NCBI RefSeq assembly: GCF_003573915.1 | Contig: NZ_AP014608.1 | Span: forward strand, 291,001-355,000 | From: Blattabacterium cuenoti STAT | Lineage (GTDB): Bacteria > Bacteroidota > Bacteroidia > Flavobacteriales > Blattabacteriaceae | Length of the DNA stretch: 64,000 nucleotides | Reading direction: 5' to 3' | In this document: in pieces, positions 36,960-45,733 of the stretch | How the letters are laid out: every line of letters begins with the position of its first letter | Position numbering within the stretch: position 1 is the stretch's first letter | Translations under genes and position numbers: made by a program | The notes under the pieces: model-generated | What the model saw: only the letters and a program-made list of their open reading frames with translations | What the model was told of the DNA's origin: nothing | Databases searched by the model: none

Positions 36960-38639
36960 TTATTTTTTTAAAAACTTTTTTTCTAATTTTTTCATTTGTT
37001 TTTCAATACTTTCGTTTTTTATTTTTTTAAATAAGAATGTGGGTTTTTCTAATACATGTCCTGGACATAAAATTTCTTCTATGTTTTTTATTTTATTCCA
37101 AAAAAAAATTTTCAAACGAAGCATACTTAATATTTTTTTTGCCGTATATGGAAGAAAAGGTTCAGATAATTGAGCTAATACCCCAACAATTTGTAACGAT
37201 ACATAAAGTATCGTATTCACACGTTTTTTTATTTTTTTATTCCAAGGTTCTTCCTCTGTTAAATATTTGTTTCCTAGTCTAGCTAAATCCATAAAACATG
37301 CTAAGGATTCTCTAAATCGATAGGATTCAATTAATTTTCCTATATGTTTTGGGTAATTTTTAATTTTTTTTAAAATTTTTTTATCCTTTATAGATAACAT
37401 TTCAGGAACCGGAACTATTCCTTTATTATATTTTTGGATCAGAGTTAGACTTCTATTTACAAAATTTCCTAATACAGCAACTAATTCCGTATTATTTTTT
37501 CTTTGAAAATCTTTCCAATTAAAATTATTATCTTTTTTTTCAGGCATATTAGATATAAGAATATAGCGAAGTGAATCCTGTTGATTTGGAAAATCTTTTA
37601 AATATTCATGTCCCCATACTGCCCAATTTTTAGAAGTAGATATTTTTTTATTTTCTAGATGAAGAAATTCATTAGCCAATATTTGATCTGGAAGAATATA
37701 TCCACTATTATATGCTTTAAGTGTAACTGGAAAAATAATGCAATGAAAAACAATATTATCTTTTCCTATAAATTGAATCAATTTTGTTCTTTCATCTTTC
37801 CAATAAGGTTTCCAATCTATTTTTTTTTTTCTAGCCCACTCTATAGTAGAAGAAATATATCCTATAGGAGCTTCAAACCATACATATAAAACTTTTCCTT
37901 TATATTTAGGAACAGGAATCCCCCAATTCAAATCTCTTGTGATAGCACGAGATTTTAATCCTTGGGTTAACCAAGATTTTGCTTGTCCATATACATTTAC
38001 TTTCCAATTTTTTTTATGTAAAATCCATTTTTCTAAAAATTCTTGATATTGATTTAAAGGAAAATACCAATGTTTAGTTTTTTTTAAAATAGGAAAACTT
38101 CCACTTATAGTAGATTTTGGGTTTATTAAATCTTCAGGATTTAACGAAATTCCACAACTTTCGCATTGATCTCCATAAGCTTCTTCATTTTTGCAATGAG
38201 GACATGTTCCAGATATATACCTATCCGCTAGAAATTGTTTAGCTTTTTGGTCATAATATTGTTCAGATACTTTTTCGAAGATCTTTTTTTTTTCATGAAG
38301 TTTTTTAAAAAAAGAAGTAGAAATTTCATGATGAATTTTTGTAGAAGTTCTGGAATAATGATCAAATTCTATTCCAAAATCATTAAAACAACCTTTAATC
38401 ATATAATGATACTTATTTACTATTTCTTTAGGAGTTTTTTTTTCTTTTTTAGCTTGCATAGCAATCGGAACTCCATGTTCATCCGATCCACATATAAAAA
38501 TAACATCGATCTTCTTTCGTCTTAGATAACGAACGAAAACATCTGCAGGAAAATAAACTCCAGCTAAATGGCCAATATGAATTGGTCCATTCGCATATGG
38601 TAAAGCAGCCGTGACTGTATATTTATTTAACTTTTTCAT
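36960..38639 (-). CDS. metG: Methionyl-tRNA synthetase, short form
   Basis: Class I synthetase. HIGH-type motif in PYANGPIHIGHLAG near residue 15, zinc-knuckle cysteines CPHC and CESC (about residues 137-160), and the KMSKS-type motif KISTSK near residue 335. It stops after the anticodon-binding helices at 559 residues, without the C-terminal EMAP/OB tRNA-binding domain that many relatives carry (about 680 residues). An 11-base run at 37820-37830 is read in frame. It converges on tRNA-Ser and is divergent from the polA fragment. Confidence 0.95.
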   Translation of the reverse strand: MKKLNKYTVTAALPYANGPIHIGHLAGVYFPADVFVRYLRRKKIDVIFICGSDEHGVPIAMQAKKEKKTPKEIVNKYHYMIKGCFNDFGIEFDHYSRTSTKIHHEISTSFFKKLHEKKKIFEKVSEQYYDQKAKQFLADRYISGTCPHCKNEEAYGDQCESCGISLNPEDLINPKSTISGSFPILKKTKHWYFPLNQYQEFLEKWILHKKNWKVNVYGQAKSWLTQGLKSRAITRDLNWGIPVPKYKGKVLYVWFEAPIGYISSTIEWARKKKIDWKPYWKDERTKLIQFIGKDNIVFHCIIFPVTLKAYNSGYILPDQILANEFLHLENKKISTSKNWAVWGHEYLKDFPNQQDSLRYILISNMPEKKDNNFNWKDFQRKNNTELVAVLGNFVNRSLTLIQKYNKGIVPVPEMLSIKDKKILKKIKNYPKHIGKLIESYRFRESLACFMDLARLGNKYLTEEEPWNKKIKKRVNTILYVSLQIVGVLAQLSEPFLPYTAKKILSMLRLKIFFWNKIKNIEEILCPGHVLEKPTFLFKKIKNESIEKQMKKLEKKFLKK

Positions 38640-38661
38640 AAAAAAATTTATATAATATAAT

Positions 38662-39570
38662 ATGAATAATAATAAAAAATTATTTTTAATTGACGCATAT
38701 CCCCTTATTTATCAGAGTTATTATGCTTATAAACATCATCCACTTTTCACTTCTAAAGGATTCAATACTTCACCTATCATAAATTTCACATATTTTTTAA
38801 TAAATACATTAAATAATGAAAAACCATCTTATATGGCTACTATTTTTGATCCTAGTAAAGGAATTTCTTTTAGAAAGAAAAAATATGAAAAATATAAAGC
38901 GCATAGAAAAAAAACGCCAGAAGCTATTTGTAAAGCAATTCCTTATATTATAAAAATTTTAAAAACTTTTCAAGTTTCTTTTTTTTACGCTCCTAACGGA
39001 TATGAGGCCGATGATTTTATAGGAACAATAGCTAAAAAAGCAGAAAAGAAAGGATACATTATTTACATAATTACTTTAGATAAAGACTTTTTTCAACTGA
39101 TAACAGAAAATATTAAAGTTTATATCCCCCCTTTTAAAGGAAATCCCAAAAAAATATTAGGAATAGAAGAAATCAAAAAAAAATTTGAAGTAAATCATCC
39201 TAAACAAGTTATAGATTTATGGAGTATGATGGGAGATCCTTCTGATAACATTCCAGGATTACCAGGAGTTGGAAAAATAAATGCCATAAAATTTATTAAA
39301 AAATATGGAAGCATTGAAAAATTATTAAATTCAACTTATGATATTAACGGAAAAATTCAAAAAAATATTGAAGAAAATAAAGATTTAGGTATTTTATCAA
39401 AAAAATTAGTTACTATTGTAACTAATATTCCTTTTTTTTCTTTTCATGAAGAGAATTTTTTTGTAAAAAAACCAAACTGGGATTCCATAAAAAAAATATT
39501 CGGTGAACTTGAGTTTCTCAAGTTATTAAAAAAAGCTCATGAATATTTTCAATATAAAACAAAAGAATAA
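38662..39570 (+). CDS. polA: Stand-alone 5'-3' exonuclease domain of DNA polymerase I
   Basis: The protein is only the N-terminal flap-nuclease domain of Pol I, which removes RNA primers. Seen: LFLIDAYPLIYQSYYA, the acidic metal site NGYEADDFIGTIA, ITLDKDFFQL, then MMGDPSDNIPGLPGVGKINAIKFI with the helix-hairpin-helix region. It ends at 302 residues. The downstream gene is nadD on the other strand, two bases away, so the polymerase and 3'-5' exonuclease domains are not hidden by a frameshift here. The start ATG 38662 gives MNNNKKLFLIDA. Some bacteria carry such domains naturally; here it is more likely a reduction of polA. Confidence 0.9.
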   Translation: MNNNKKLFLIDAYPLIYQSYYAYKHHPLFTSKGFNTSPIINFTYFLINTLNNEKPSYMATIFDPSKGISFRKKKYEKYKAHRKKTPEAICKAIPYIIKILKTFQVSFFYAPNGYEADDFIGTIAKKAEKKGYIIYIITLDKDFFQLITENIKVYIPPFKGNPKKILGIEEIKKKFEVNHPKQVIDLWSMMGDPSDNIPGLPGVGKINAIKFIKKYGSIEKLLNSTYDINGKIQKNIEENKDLGILSKKLVTIVTNIPFFSFHEENFFVKKPNWDSIKKIFGELEFLKLLKKAHEYFQYKTKE

Positions 39571-39572
39571 TT

Positions 39573-40149
39573 TTATTTTTTTATATAAAATTTATATTTT
39601 TTCATATAATCCCAAACTTTTGCATGAAGCATAGGTTTCATATTTTTTCCATCCTGAATAGATTTTCGAATAAAAGAAGAAGATATTTCAATAATTGGAG
39701 CTTTCAAAAAAATTATGTTTTTATAATATTTAAAAACAGGATAGGAAAAATATCCAATTCTAGGATAAACCAAAATATCATATTTATTTAAAATAATTTT
39801 ATAATTTTTCCATTTTCTGAAAAATGAAAATGTATCTTTTCCCATAATAATAAAAAATTTATATCTAGGATATTCTTTTTCTATTTTTGAAAGTGTATGA
39901 ATAGTATAAGAAGGAAAATATCCAGATTCAATGTCCAATACACTCATCTTTTCATAATCATTAACAGCTTTTTGAACCATTTCAATTCTAAATTCATAAT
40001 CTAAAAGATTCTTTTTTTTTTAATGGATTTTGTGGAGATACCACAAACCAAACAGAATCTATATCTATAAATTCTGTTATATAATTAGCAATGATTGTAT
40101 GTCCTAAATGAATCGGATTAAATGATCCAAAATAAAGTCCAATTTTCAT
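39573..40149 (-). CDS. nadD: Nicotinate-nucleotide adenylyltransferase, frameshifted in a 10-A run
   Basis: NaMN adenylyltransferase of NAD+ synthesis. The N-terminal part from ATG 40149 reads [17 protein letters not shown], with the nucleotidyltransferase GxFxPxHxGH motif. After SPQNPLKKK the reading frame meets TGA at 39994-39996 (51 residues). The other frame continues [15 protein letters not shown]... to the stop at 39573, with [13 protein letters not shown] and the [10 protein letters not shown] motif. The two frames join if the run at 40012-40021 had nine (or twelve) A instead of ten; the repaired protein is 191 residues, normal for NadD. Both halves look well conserved, so either slippage during transcription restores it, or the lesion is very recent or a sequence error. 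Confidence 0.85.
40012..40021 (-). repeat. A10 homopolymer at the nadD frameshift
   Basis: Ten consecutive T on the plus strand, ten A in the nadD message, exactly where the reading frame changes by one base. Runs of this length are known slippage sites in AT-rich endosymbionts (Buchnera and Blochmannia work on poly(A) rescue). Confidence 0.9.
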
Positions 40150-40173
40150 ATTTTTATTACTGATCTATAAAAT

Positions 40174-40211
40174 AAAAAAAAATACCGAGTATACATTATT
40201 GTATCTCGATA
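40174..40211 (-). terminator. Intrinsic terminator after the porin gene
   Basis: On the plus strand CGAG-t-ATAC (40186-40194) pairs with GTAT-CTCG (40201-40208) around the loop ATTATT, eight base pairs with one bulge, extended by ATA/TAT beyond a mismatch. On the minus strand nine T (plus A at 40182-40174) follow directly, 31 bases past the porin stop. A T7 run on the other side could let it work in both directions. Confidence 0.65.
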
Positions 40212-40242
40212 TTTTTTTATGATTCTTATTTGATTCTTTTTT

Positions 40243-41415
40243 TTAAATTATTTTAATACGATAACTCAATCCTAAAATAATTAAATGATCATTCCTATTT
40301 TCCTTTTTAATTTTATCTAAATTATAATTAATTCTTTGGTTTTGATATGCTAAATAAAAACTAAGATCCTCATTTTTTATGATAGGAGAAAATTCTATTC
40401 CTCCATAATAAACATATGCTTTTTTAAACAACTTGTTTTCTTCTAAAATATCATTAAATCCTCCTTTTTTAGAAGTCCCTATTTCATATGCTCCTTTAGC
40501 AATTAAATTCCATTTTGGGATAAAATTGTATTTTAATTTTACTGAATAAGTTCCATATGTTACAGAAGGATAATAATAATAATTCCTATTCAAAATTCTT
40601 AAAATTTTTGTCAAATCCCCATTTTTTTCTAGATCTTCATCACTAAATATATAGTTTGCTTCTATAGAAACAGGGTTACAGTTTATTTGGCTACCTAAAG
40701 CTAATAATTTCCAGAATCTTCTTTTTTCATTTTCTTGGAAAATAGAATAAGACCATCTATTTTTCATGATTTGATCATCATCATCATTATTCAGGTTCCA
40801 ATTCCAATTTAAAGAATATCCTATAGGATGATTGATTTCTCGATTCACGTTATCTTCTTTTTTATTCATTCCATTGACAACTTGAAATTGTAACTCATGA
40901 TCTTTTTTAGGAATAAAAATAAAACTGAACCCAATAGAAGATTCCTTATTGCTTTTTTGTACATATGGATAACGGTATATATGTTCTCCACAAGCAGGAT
41001 TAAATTCCATACTACCAAAAGCGAAAGGTTGTTTACCAAACAAAAAATAGAGTTTATCATTCCACTTATATTTTAAATAAGCTAAATCTATAATAGATTT
41101 TGAATTTTCTTCGCTTTTCAAAAAGCCCCATTCATCATCTTCTTTCTCTTTCAATAACTGTTTTGCAAAATGATAACTGATTTTATCATTTACCTTTCCC
41201 ATTACATCCAATTTTAAATTACTTTCGCAAAAGTTAGTTCCTCTATAAGTTTCTTTTTCTATTGAAGAATCAATACTACTAGAATAATCTAAAAACACAT
41301 TCAAGTGAGGATTTTCCTCTGTTGTTTTTTTTTGTTTTATAATTTCTGAAAAACTATGAAAAGGATAAAAAAATCCTAAAAAAAGAATCAAAAAAATAAT
41401 TTTTGTTTTTTTCAT
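40243..41415 (-). CDS. Outer-membrane porin, phosphate-selective porin O/P-like
   Basis: I start at ATG 41415, giving a classical signal peptide MKKTKIIFLILFLGFFYPFHSFS; an ATG nine codons further upstream would place a basic, non-signal stretch before it. The mature part is rich in alternating beta strands, with YHFAKQLL, YLKYKWNDKLYFLFGKQ and the FGSMEFNPA region that resemble the Porin_O_P family, and it ends in a beta-strand-like SYRIKII. It has 390 residues. It is probably a major diffusion channel of the outer membrane; the substrate is unknown. It stands alone, with a terminator downstream. Confidence 0.7.
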   Translation of the reverse strand: MKKTKIIFLILFLGFFYPFHSFSEIIKQKKTTEENPHLNVFLDYSSSIDSSIEKETYRGTNFCESNLKLDVMGKVNDKISYHFAKQLLKEKEDDEWGFLKSEENSKSIIDLAYLKYKWNDKLYFLFGKQPFAFGSMEFNPACGEHIYRYPYVQKSNKESSIGFSFIFIPKKDHELQFQVVNGMNKKEDNVNREINHPIGYSLNWNWNLNNDDDDQIMKNRWSYSIFQENEKRRFWKLLALGSQINCNPVSIEANYIFSDEDLEKNGDLTKILRILNRNYYYYPSVTYGTYSVKLKYNFIPKWNLIAKGAYEIGTSKKGGFNDILEENKLFKKAYVYYGGIEFSPIIKNEDLSFYLAYQNQRINYNLDKIKKENRNDHLIILGLSYRIKII

Positions 41416-41521
41416 TTTTTTTATTTTATTATAATAAAACATAATAAATATATAAAAAACTTTTTTAAACTATTTATTTTATATCAAAAAAATTTAATTT
41501 TTTTTCCAGAAATTTAAAAAA

Positions 41522-43414
41522 ATGTACAGAAATACAATCAAAAAAATAAAAAAAGAAAAAAAAACTATCAAAACTATTTTTGGATTTTTTTTATTAGGAA
41601 ATAGTATTTTCTTGTTTCTAAGTTTTTTTTCTTTTCTTTCTCATTGGGAGAATGATCAAAGTCAACTAGAAAAACTTTTCGATAAAGAAATTGTAGCAGA
41701 AAATTTACTTGGAATAATGGGAGCTACCGTTGCTCACTATTTTATTCACTGTGGAATAGGAGTTAGCGCTTTTTTTATTCCTATATTTTTGTTTTTTACA
41801 GGATTAAAAATCCTTTTTATGAAAAAAAATTTTTTCAATAATTTTTACAAGTCCATAATTTATAAATTCCTATTTTTTATCGTATGGCTTCCCATATTTT
41901 TTTATGTTTTTTTTCCTGATCAAGGAATACTAAGTGGAATTTTTGGATTTGAAATAGGAAATTACTCGATTCATTTATTTGGAAAAGTAGGATTATATAT
42001 GCTTCTTTTTACGAGTATCATTTTTTACTGGATTATCATTTTTCGTATCAATACTTCAACCATAAAAAATGGAATGAAAAAAAAAATCCAAAATATTAAC
42101 AAAAAAATAGATACAACATTACAATTATGTAATTTTTTCAATACAAGAATTATAAATAATCCAAATATGGATCCTTCTTTTTGCAATAAAGAAAAAAATA
42201 TTATTTATTCTATTTTTTCTAAAAAAAAGGAAGATTTTTCATCCACTGACTTGAAAATAGATTTAGAATCTAATAAAAAAAAAATAGTTCAAATCCTGAA
42301 CTATTACAATATAGAAATATGTGAAATAAAAGCAAATATAGGCCCTACTATTACTTTATATGAAATCTATCCTAAAGTAGGAACACGTATTTCCAAAATC
42401 AAGAGCATAAAAAATGAGATTGCCTTAAATTTATCCGCTTTATCCATAAGAATTATAGCACCTATACCTGGAAAAGGATCCATTGGAATCGAAATTCCAA
42501 ATTATAAACGCTATCCTGTTTATATGAAAGACATTTTATTTTCAGAAGAAAGTAATAAAAAAAGTCATAAAATGGAACTTCCCATTTCTTTAGGAAAAAC
42601 AGTGTATAATGAGATTTTGATTGTAGATTTAGCAAAAATGCCTCATTTACTTATAGCAGGATCAACAGGACAAGGAAAATCCGTAGGATTAAATGTTATG
42701 ATTGTTTTTCTATTGTATAAAAAACATCCAAAAGATATCAAGTTTATTTTGATTGATCCAAAAAAAGTAGAATTATCAATATATAAAAAGATTTCAAAAT
42801 CTTATTTTGCTACACTTCCCAATTCTATGGAACCCATTATTACAGATTTACATGAAACAAAAAACATATTAAATTCTTTATGTAAAGAAATGGATCAAAG
42901 ATATGCTATTTTAGAAAAACATAAGGTTAGAAATATTAAAGAGTATAATAATGTTGTAAAAAAATACAATAAATATCACTTACCTTATATCATATTAATT
43001 ATTGATGAATTTGCAGATTTAAATATGAATCATAAAAAAAAACAAATAGAGATTTATATAACCCGGTTAGCACAACTCGCTCGTGCTGTTGGGATTCATT
43101 TGATTATATCAACACAACGTCCATCAGTAAATGTAATCACAGGATTAATAAAATCAAATTTTACTGCAAGAATTGCATTTAGAGTAAGTTCTAAAATAGA
43201 TTCTAGAACGATATTAGATTGCGCAGGTGCTGAACAATTAATAGGAAAAGGAGATATGTTGTTTTCTAATAGAAATGAATTAATACGATTGCAATGTCCA
43301 TTCATGGAATTATCAGACATTAATAAAATTGTTGACTTTTATGGAAAAAAAAATCAAAAAAATGAGTATTTTTTTTTGCCAGAACCGGATATAATAATCA
43401 ATGAAAATAAATAA
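41522..43414 (+). CDS. ftsK: DNA translocase FtsK lacking the gamma domain
   Basis: Septum-located DNA pump for chromosome segregation. Four membrane segments are visible in residues 20-175, then a short linker and the RecA-like motor: Walker A LIAGSTGQGKSVGLN near residue 380, FILIDPKKVELS, Walker B ILIIDEFADL near residue 490, and STQRPSVNVITGLIKSNF. The protein stops at 630 residues shortly after DINKIVDFYGKK, where relatives of about 800 residues continue to the winged-helix gamma domain that reads KOPS and activates XerD. Only 23 bases lie before lptF, so gamma is absent. Two A10 runs (42067-42076 and 42275-42284 region) are read in frame. Confidence 0.92.
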   Translation: MYRNTIKKIKKEKKTIKTIFGFFLLGNSIFLFLSFFSFLSHWENDQSQLEKLFDKEIVAENLLGIMGATVAHYFIHCGIGVSAFFIPIFLFFTGLKILFMKKNFFNNFYKSIIYKFLFFIVWLPIFFYVFFPDQGILSGIFGFEIGNYSIHLFGKVGLYMLLFTSIIFYWIIIFRINTSTIKNGMKKKIQNINKKIDTTLQLCNFFNTRIINNPNMDPSFCNKEKNIIYSIFSKKKEDFSSTDLKIDLESNKKKIVQILNYYNIEICEIKANIGPTITLYEIYPKVGTRISKIKSIKNEIALNLSALSIRIIAPIPGKGSIGIEIPNYKRYPVYMKDILFSEESNKKSHKMELPISLGKTVYNEILIVDLAKMPHLLIAGSTGQGKSVGLNVMIVFLLYKKHPKDIKFILIDPKKVELSIYKKISKSYFATLPNSMEPIITDLHETKNILNSLCKEMDQRYAILEKHKVRNIKEYNNVVKKYNKYHLPYIILIIDEFADLNMNHKKKQIEIYITRLAQLARAVGIHLIISTQRPSVNVITGLIKSNFTARIAFRVSSKIDSRTILDCAGAEQLIGKGDMLFSNRNELIRLQCPFMELSDINKIVDFYGKKNQKNEYFFLPEPDIIINENK

Positions 43415-43437
43415 ATCAGTTTTAATTCATATTAATC

Positions 43438-44616
43438 ATGATAATAAAAAAACTTGATTTATACATGATTCGTTTATTTATAGCTCCATTTTTAATGATT
43501 TATTCTATAATATTTATCATTTTTATGATACAATTTTTTTGGAGTCAAATAGATGAATTAACAGGTAAAAACATTAGTATTTTCATACTAATAAAATTTA
43601 TATTTTATTTCGGAATATCTATTTTACCATTAGTAACCCCCATAGCTTTATTATTAACTTCTATTATAATATTTGGTGATTTTGCAGAAAATCAAGAATT
43701 GATCGCTATAAAATCTTCTGGAATCTCTCTTTTCCGTATTATGATTCCTATTTTAGGGATAACCTTCATTTTATCTATTGGATTATACTTATTCTCAGAT
43801 TTTGTTATTCCAAAAGCAAAAATGAAAATAAAACAATTAGGATATCAAATATCGTTAACTCATCCATCTTTAAAATTAAAGGAAGGGGTTTTTGTAAGTC
43901 TATTCCCAAATTTTTTCATAAAAATAGATAAAAAATCAAATAATAATTATTTACATAATATATTTATTTTTTTTTATGGAAAAAATTTACTTGTCAATAC
44001 AATTCTTTCTCAAAGAGGAGTTTTAATTCCAAATCAAAAAGATGGATCAATTCAATTGAAATTAATGAATGGAGTTTTATATAGTGAAAATTTGAATAAC
44101 TACAAAAAAAAACAATCCTCTTATCAAATTTTAGAATTTGATACTTTAATTCAAAATTTTAAAATTCCTATAGAATCCAAAATAAAAAATTTAGATGACG
44201 ATGATTTCTACCAAAACCTAAATACAAAAAATCTTATTCAAAAAATTAATTTTTTAAAGAAAAAAAATTATAAAAAAATCAATACATACAAAAATAAAAT
44301 ACACTTAGCCAAACTTCAATTAGAATTACAAAAAAAATTTACATTTCCAGTAACATGTATTATAATGTTTTTTATTGGAGCACCATTAGGTGCTATTATT
44401 AGAAAAGGAGGAATAGGTTATCCTACTATGATAGCACTGATTATATTTATCATTTATTATACTTTACTAACCATCACTCAAAATAAAGTAGAAAAAACTG
44501 AAATAAGTCCATGGATAGGAGCTTGGATTCCAAATTTTATTTTTTTTCCAATAAGTATATGGATGACTTATAAAACTGTAATGGATAATTTTTATATTAT
44601 AAAAATAAATAATTAA
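43438..44616 (+). CDS. LptF/LptG-family permease (YjgP/YjgQ)
   Basis: Membrane subunit of the lipopolysaccharide export ABC transporter. Three N-terminal membrane helices (residues 12-120), a periplasmic beta-jellyroll region (about 125-285) and three C-terminal helices. The segment LLTSIIIFGDFAENQELIAIKSSGISLFRIM is a family hallmark (coupling helix region), as is FIGAPLGAIIRKGGIGY. It has 392 residues. LptF and LptG cannot be separated by eye. It follows ftsK after 23 bases and precedes ribB by 11. It implies LPS or a related glycolipid is still exported. Confidence 0.88.
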   Translation: MIIKKLDLYMIRLFIAPFLMIYSIIFIIFMIQFFWSQIDELTGKNISIFILIKFIFYFGISILPLVTPIALLLTSIIIFGDFAENQELIAIKSSGISLFRIMIPILGITFILSIGLYLFSDFVIPKAKMKIKQLGYQISLTHPSLKLKEGVFVSLFPNFFIKIDKKSNNNYLHNIFIFFYGKNLLVNTILSQRGVLIPNQKDGSIQLKLMNGVLYSENLNNYKKKQSSYQILEFDTLIQNFKIPIESKIKNLDDDDFYQNLNTKNLIQKINFLKKKNYKKINTYKNKIHLAKLQLELQKKFTFPVTCIIMFFIGAPLGAIIRKGGIGYPTMIALIIFIIYYTLLTITQNKVEKTEISPWIGAWIPNFIFFPISIWMTYKTVMDNFYIIKINN

Positions 44617-44627
44617 ATAAAATAGAT

Positions 44628-45278
44628 ATGATAGATATGGTTTTTGATTTGAATGAAATTGAAGAGGCCATACAGGATATCAAAAATGGAAAAATTATTA
44701 TCGTAGTTGATGATAAAAATCGTGAAAATGAAGGAGATTTTATAGTAGCTGCTGAAAAAATTACTCCTAAAATTGTCAATTTTCTTATTACTCATGGTAG
44801 AGGATTAGTTTGTGTTTCCTTGACGGAAGAAAAATGTGATCAATTAAAACTTCAAATGATGGTAAAAAATAATACAGATCCTAGAAAAACGGCTTTCACC
44901 GTATCCGTAGATTTACGAGGTAATGGCGTTAGTACTGGTATTTCGGCTTCAGATAGAGCAAAAACCATTTTTGCTCTAGTTAATGAAATCAATCCATATT
45001 CATTCAACAAACCAGGACATATATTTCCTCTACGTGCGAAAAAAGGAGGTGTCTTAGAAAGAGCTGGACATACAGAAGCTGCTGTTGATCTAACTAAAAT
45101 AGCAGGATGTATTCCTGGAGGAGTTTTAGTAGAAATCCTAAATAAAAATGGATCTATGGCGCGTTTACCACAACTGATTCAGATTTCCAAAAAACTTCAT
45201 ATAAAAATCATATCCATAGAGGATCTTATTAAATATAAAAAAAACATAAAAAATGAATACGGTCTGGACGGGATTTGA
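44628..45278 (+). CDS. ribB: 3,4-dihydroxy-2-butanone 4-phosphate synthase (RibB), without RibA domain
   Basis: Makes the four-carbon riboflavin precursor from ribulose-5-phosphate. Active-site segments are complete: VVDDKNRENEGDFIVAAE, GRGLVCVSL, GISASDRAKTI, GHIFPLRAKKGGVLERAGHTEAAVDL. It ends at 216 residues, one RibB domain, whereas in this phylum the usual form is RibBA with a C-terminal GTP cyclohydrolase II. The stop codon and the last five codons lie inside the convergent tRNA-Asp gene, so the C-terminus is partly antisense tRNA sequence. It is the end of the ftsK-lptF-ribB strand run. Confidence 0.93.
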   Translation: MIDMVFDLNEIEEAIQDIKNGKIIIVVDDKNRENEGDFIVAAEKITPKIVNFLITHGRGLVCVSLTEEKCDQLKLQMMVKNNTDPRKTAFTVSVDLRGNGVSTGISASDRAKTIFALVNEINPYSFNKPGHIFPLRAKKGGVLERAGHTEAAVDLTKIAGCIPGGVLVEILNKNGSMARLPQLIQISKKLHIKIISIEDLIKYKKNIKNEYGLDGI

Positions 45279-45333
45279 ACCCGCGACCCCATGCGTGACA
45301 GGCATGTATTCTAACCAACTGAACTACCAGACC
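45260..45333 (-). tRNA. tRNA-Asp (anticodon GTC)
   Basis: On the minus strand the acceptor GGTCTGG (45333-45327) pairs with CCAGACC (45267-45261), discriminator G at 45260. The anticodon stem ATGCC/GGCAT-like arms enclose CTGTCAC with anticodon GTC; the T loop is TTCAAAT. It lies ten bases after trxA, probably on the same transcript, and overlaps the convergent ribB by 19 bases. Confidence 0.96.
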
Positions 45334-45343
45334 AAAAATTAAA

Positions 45344-45667
45344 TTATAAATTTATTAAAGCATCTAATTTTTTTCTTATTTCTTCTTTAGAAAGAATTCC
45401 AATATGAATATCTTTTTTTTCTCCATTTTTAAAAAAAATCATGGTAGGAATACTACGAATTCCATATTTAGAAGAAGATTTTGGATTATTGTCCACATTC
45501 AATTTAAAAATTATTACTTTAGTATGATATTCAGAAAAAATTTCTTCTAATATAATAGACAATGCTCTACATGGAGAACACCATGGAGCCCAAAAATCTA
45601 CCAAAATAGGTTTTTCTGATTCAGAAATCAACTGTTCAAAATTTTCATCGTTTATTTCTTGTAACAT
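45344..45667 (-). CDS. trxA: Thioredoxin
   Basis: Small cytosolic disulfide reductase. The active site is WAPWCSPCRAL near residue 30, with two cysteines separated by Ser-Pro; typical is GP, so this is a mild variant. The cis-proline region IRSIPTMIFFKNGE is intact. I start at ATG 45667 (MLQEINDENF), 107 residues; an ATG at 45706 would add 13 residues that overlap the promoter. It probably serves the peroxiredoxin and ribonucleotide reductase. tRNA-Asp follows. Confidence 0.94.
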   Translation of the reverse strand: MLQEINDENFEQLISESEKPILVDFWAPWCSPCRALSIILEEIFSEYHTKVIIFKLNVDNNPKSSSKYGIRSIPTMIFFKNGEKKDIHIGILSKEEIRKKLDALINL

Positions 45668-45703
45668 CCTTTTTCCATTTTTTTTTAAATAAAATATAAC
45701 AAA

Positions 45704-45733
45704 CAAATTTACCTTTTTTGTTTCAAATTCAAA
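45704..45733 (-). promoter_or_regulatory. Bacteroidetes -33/-7 promoter for trxA
   Basis: On the minus strand TTTG at 45733-45730, 18 bases, then TAAATTTG at 45711-45704. It overlaps the last codon of argE and lies 36 bases before the trxA start, so trxA-tRNA-Asp need not depend on the arginine operon. Confidence 0.55.

Noticed and set aside
36877..37173. Open frame on the plus strand covering tRNA-Ser and the metG 3' end
   Set aside because: It is the tRNA sequence read as protein followed by metG antisense; no family resemblance.
38235..38525. 96-codon open frame antisense to metG
   Set aside because: Phe/Lys-rich shadow of an AT-rich gene; metG is clearly real.
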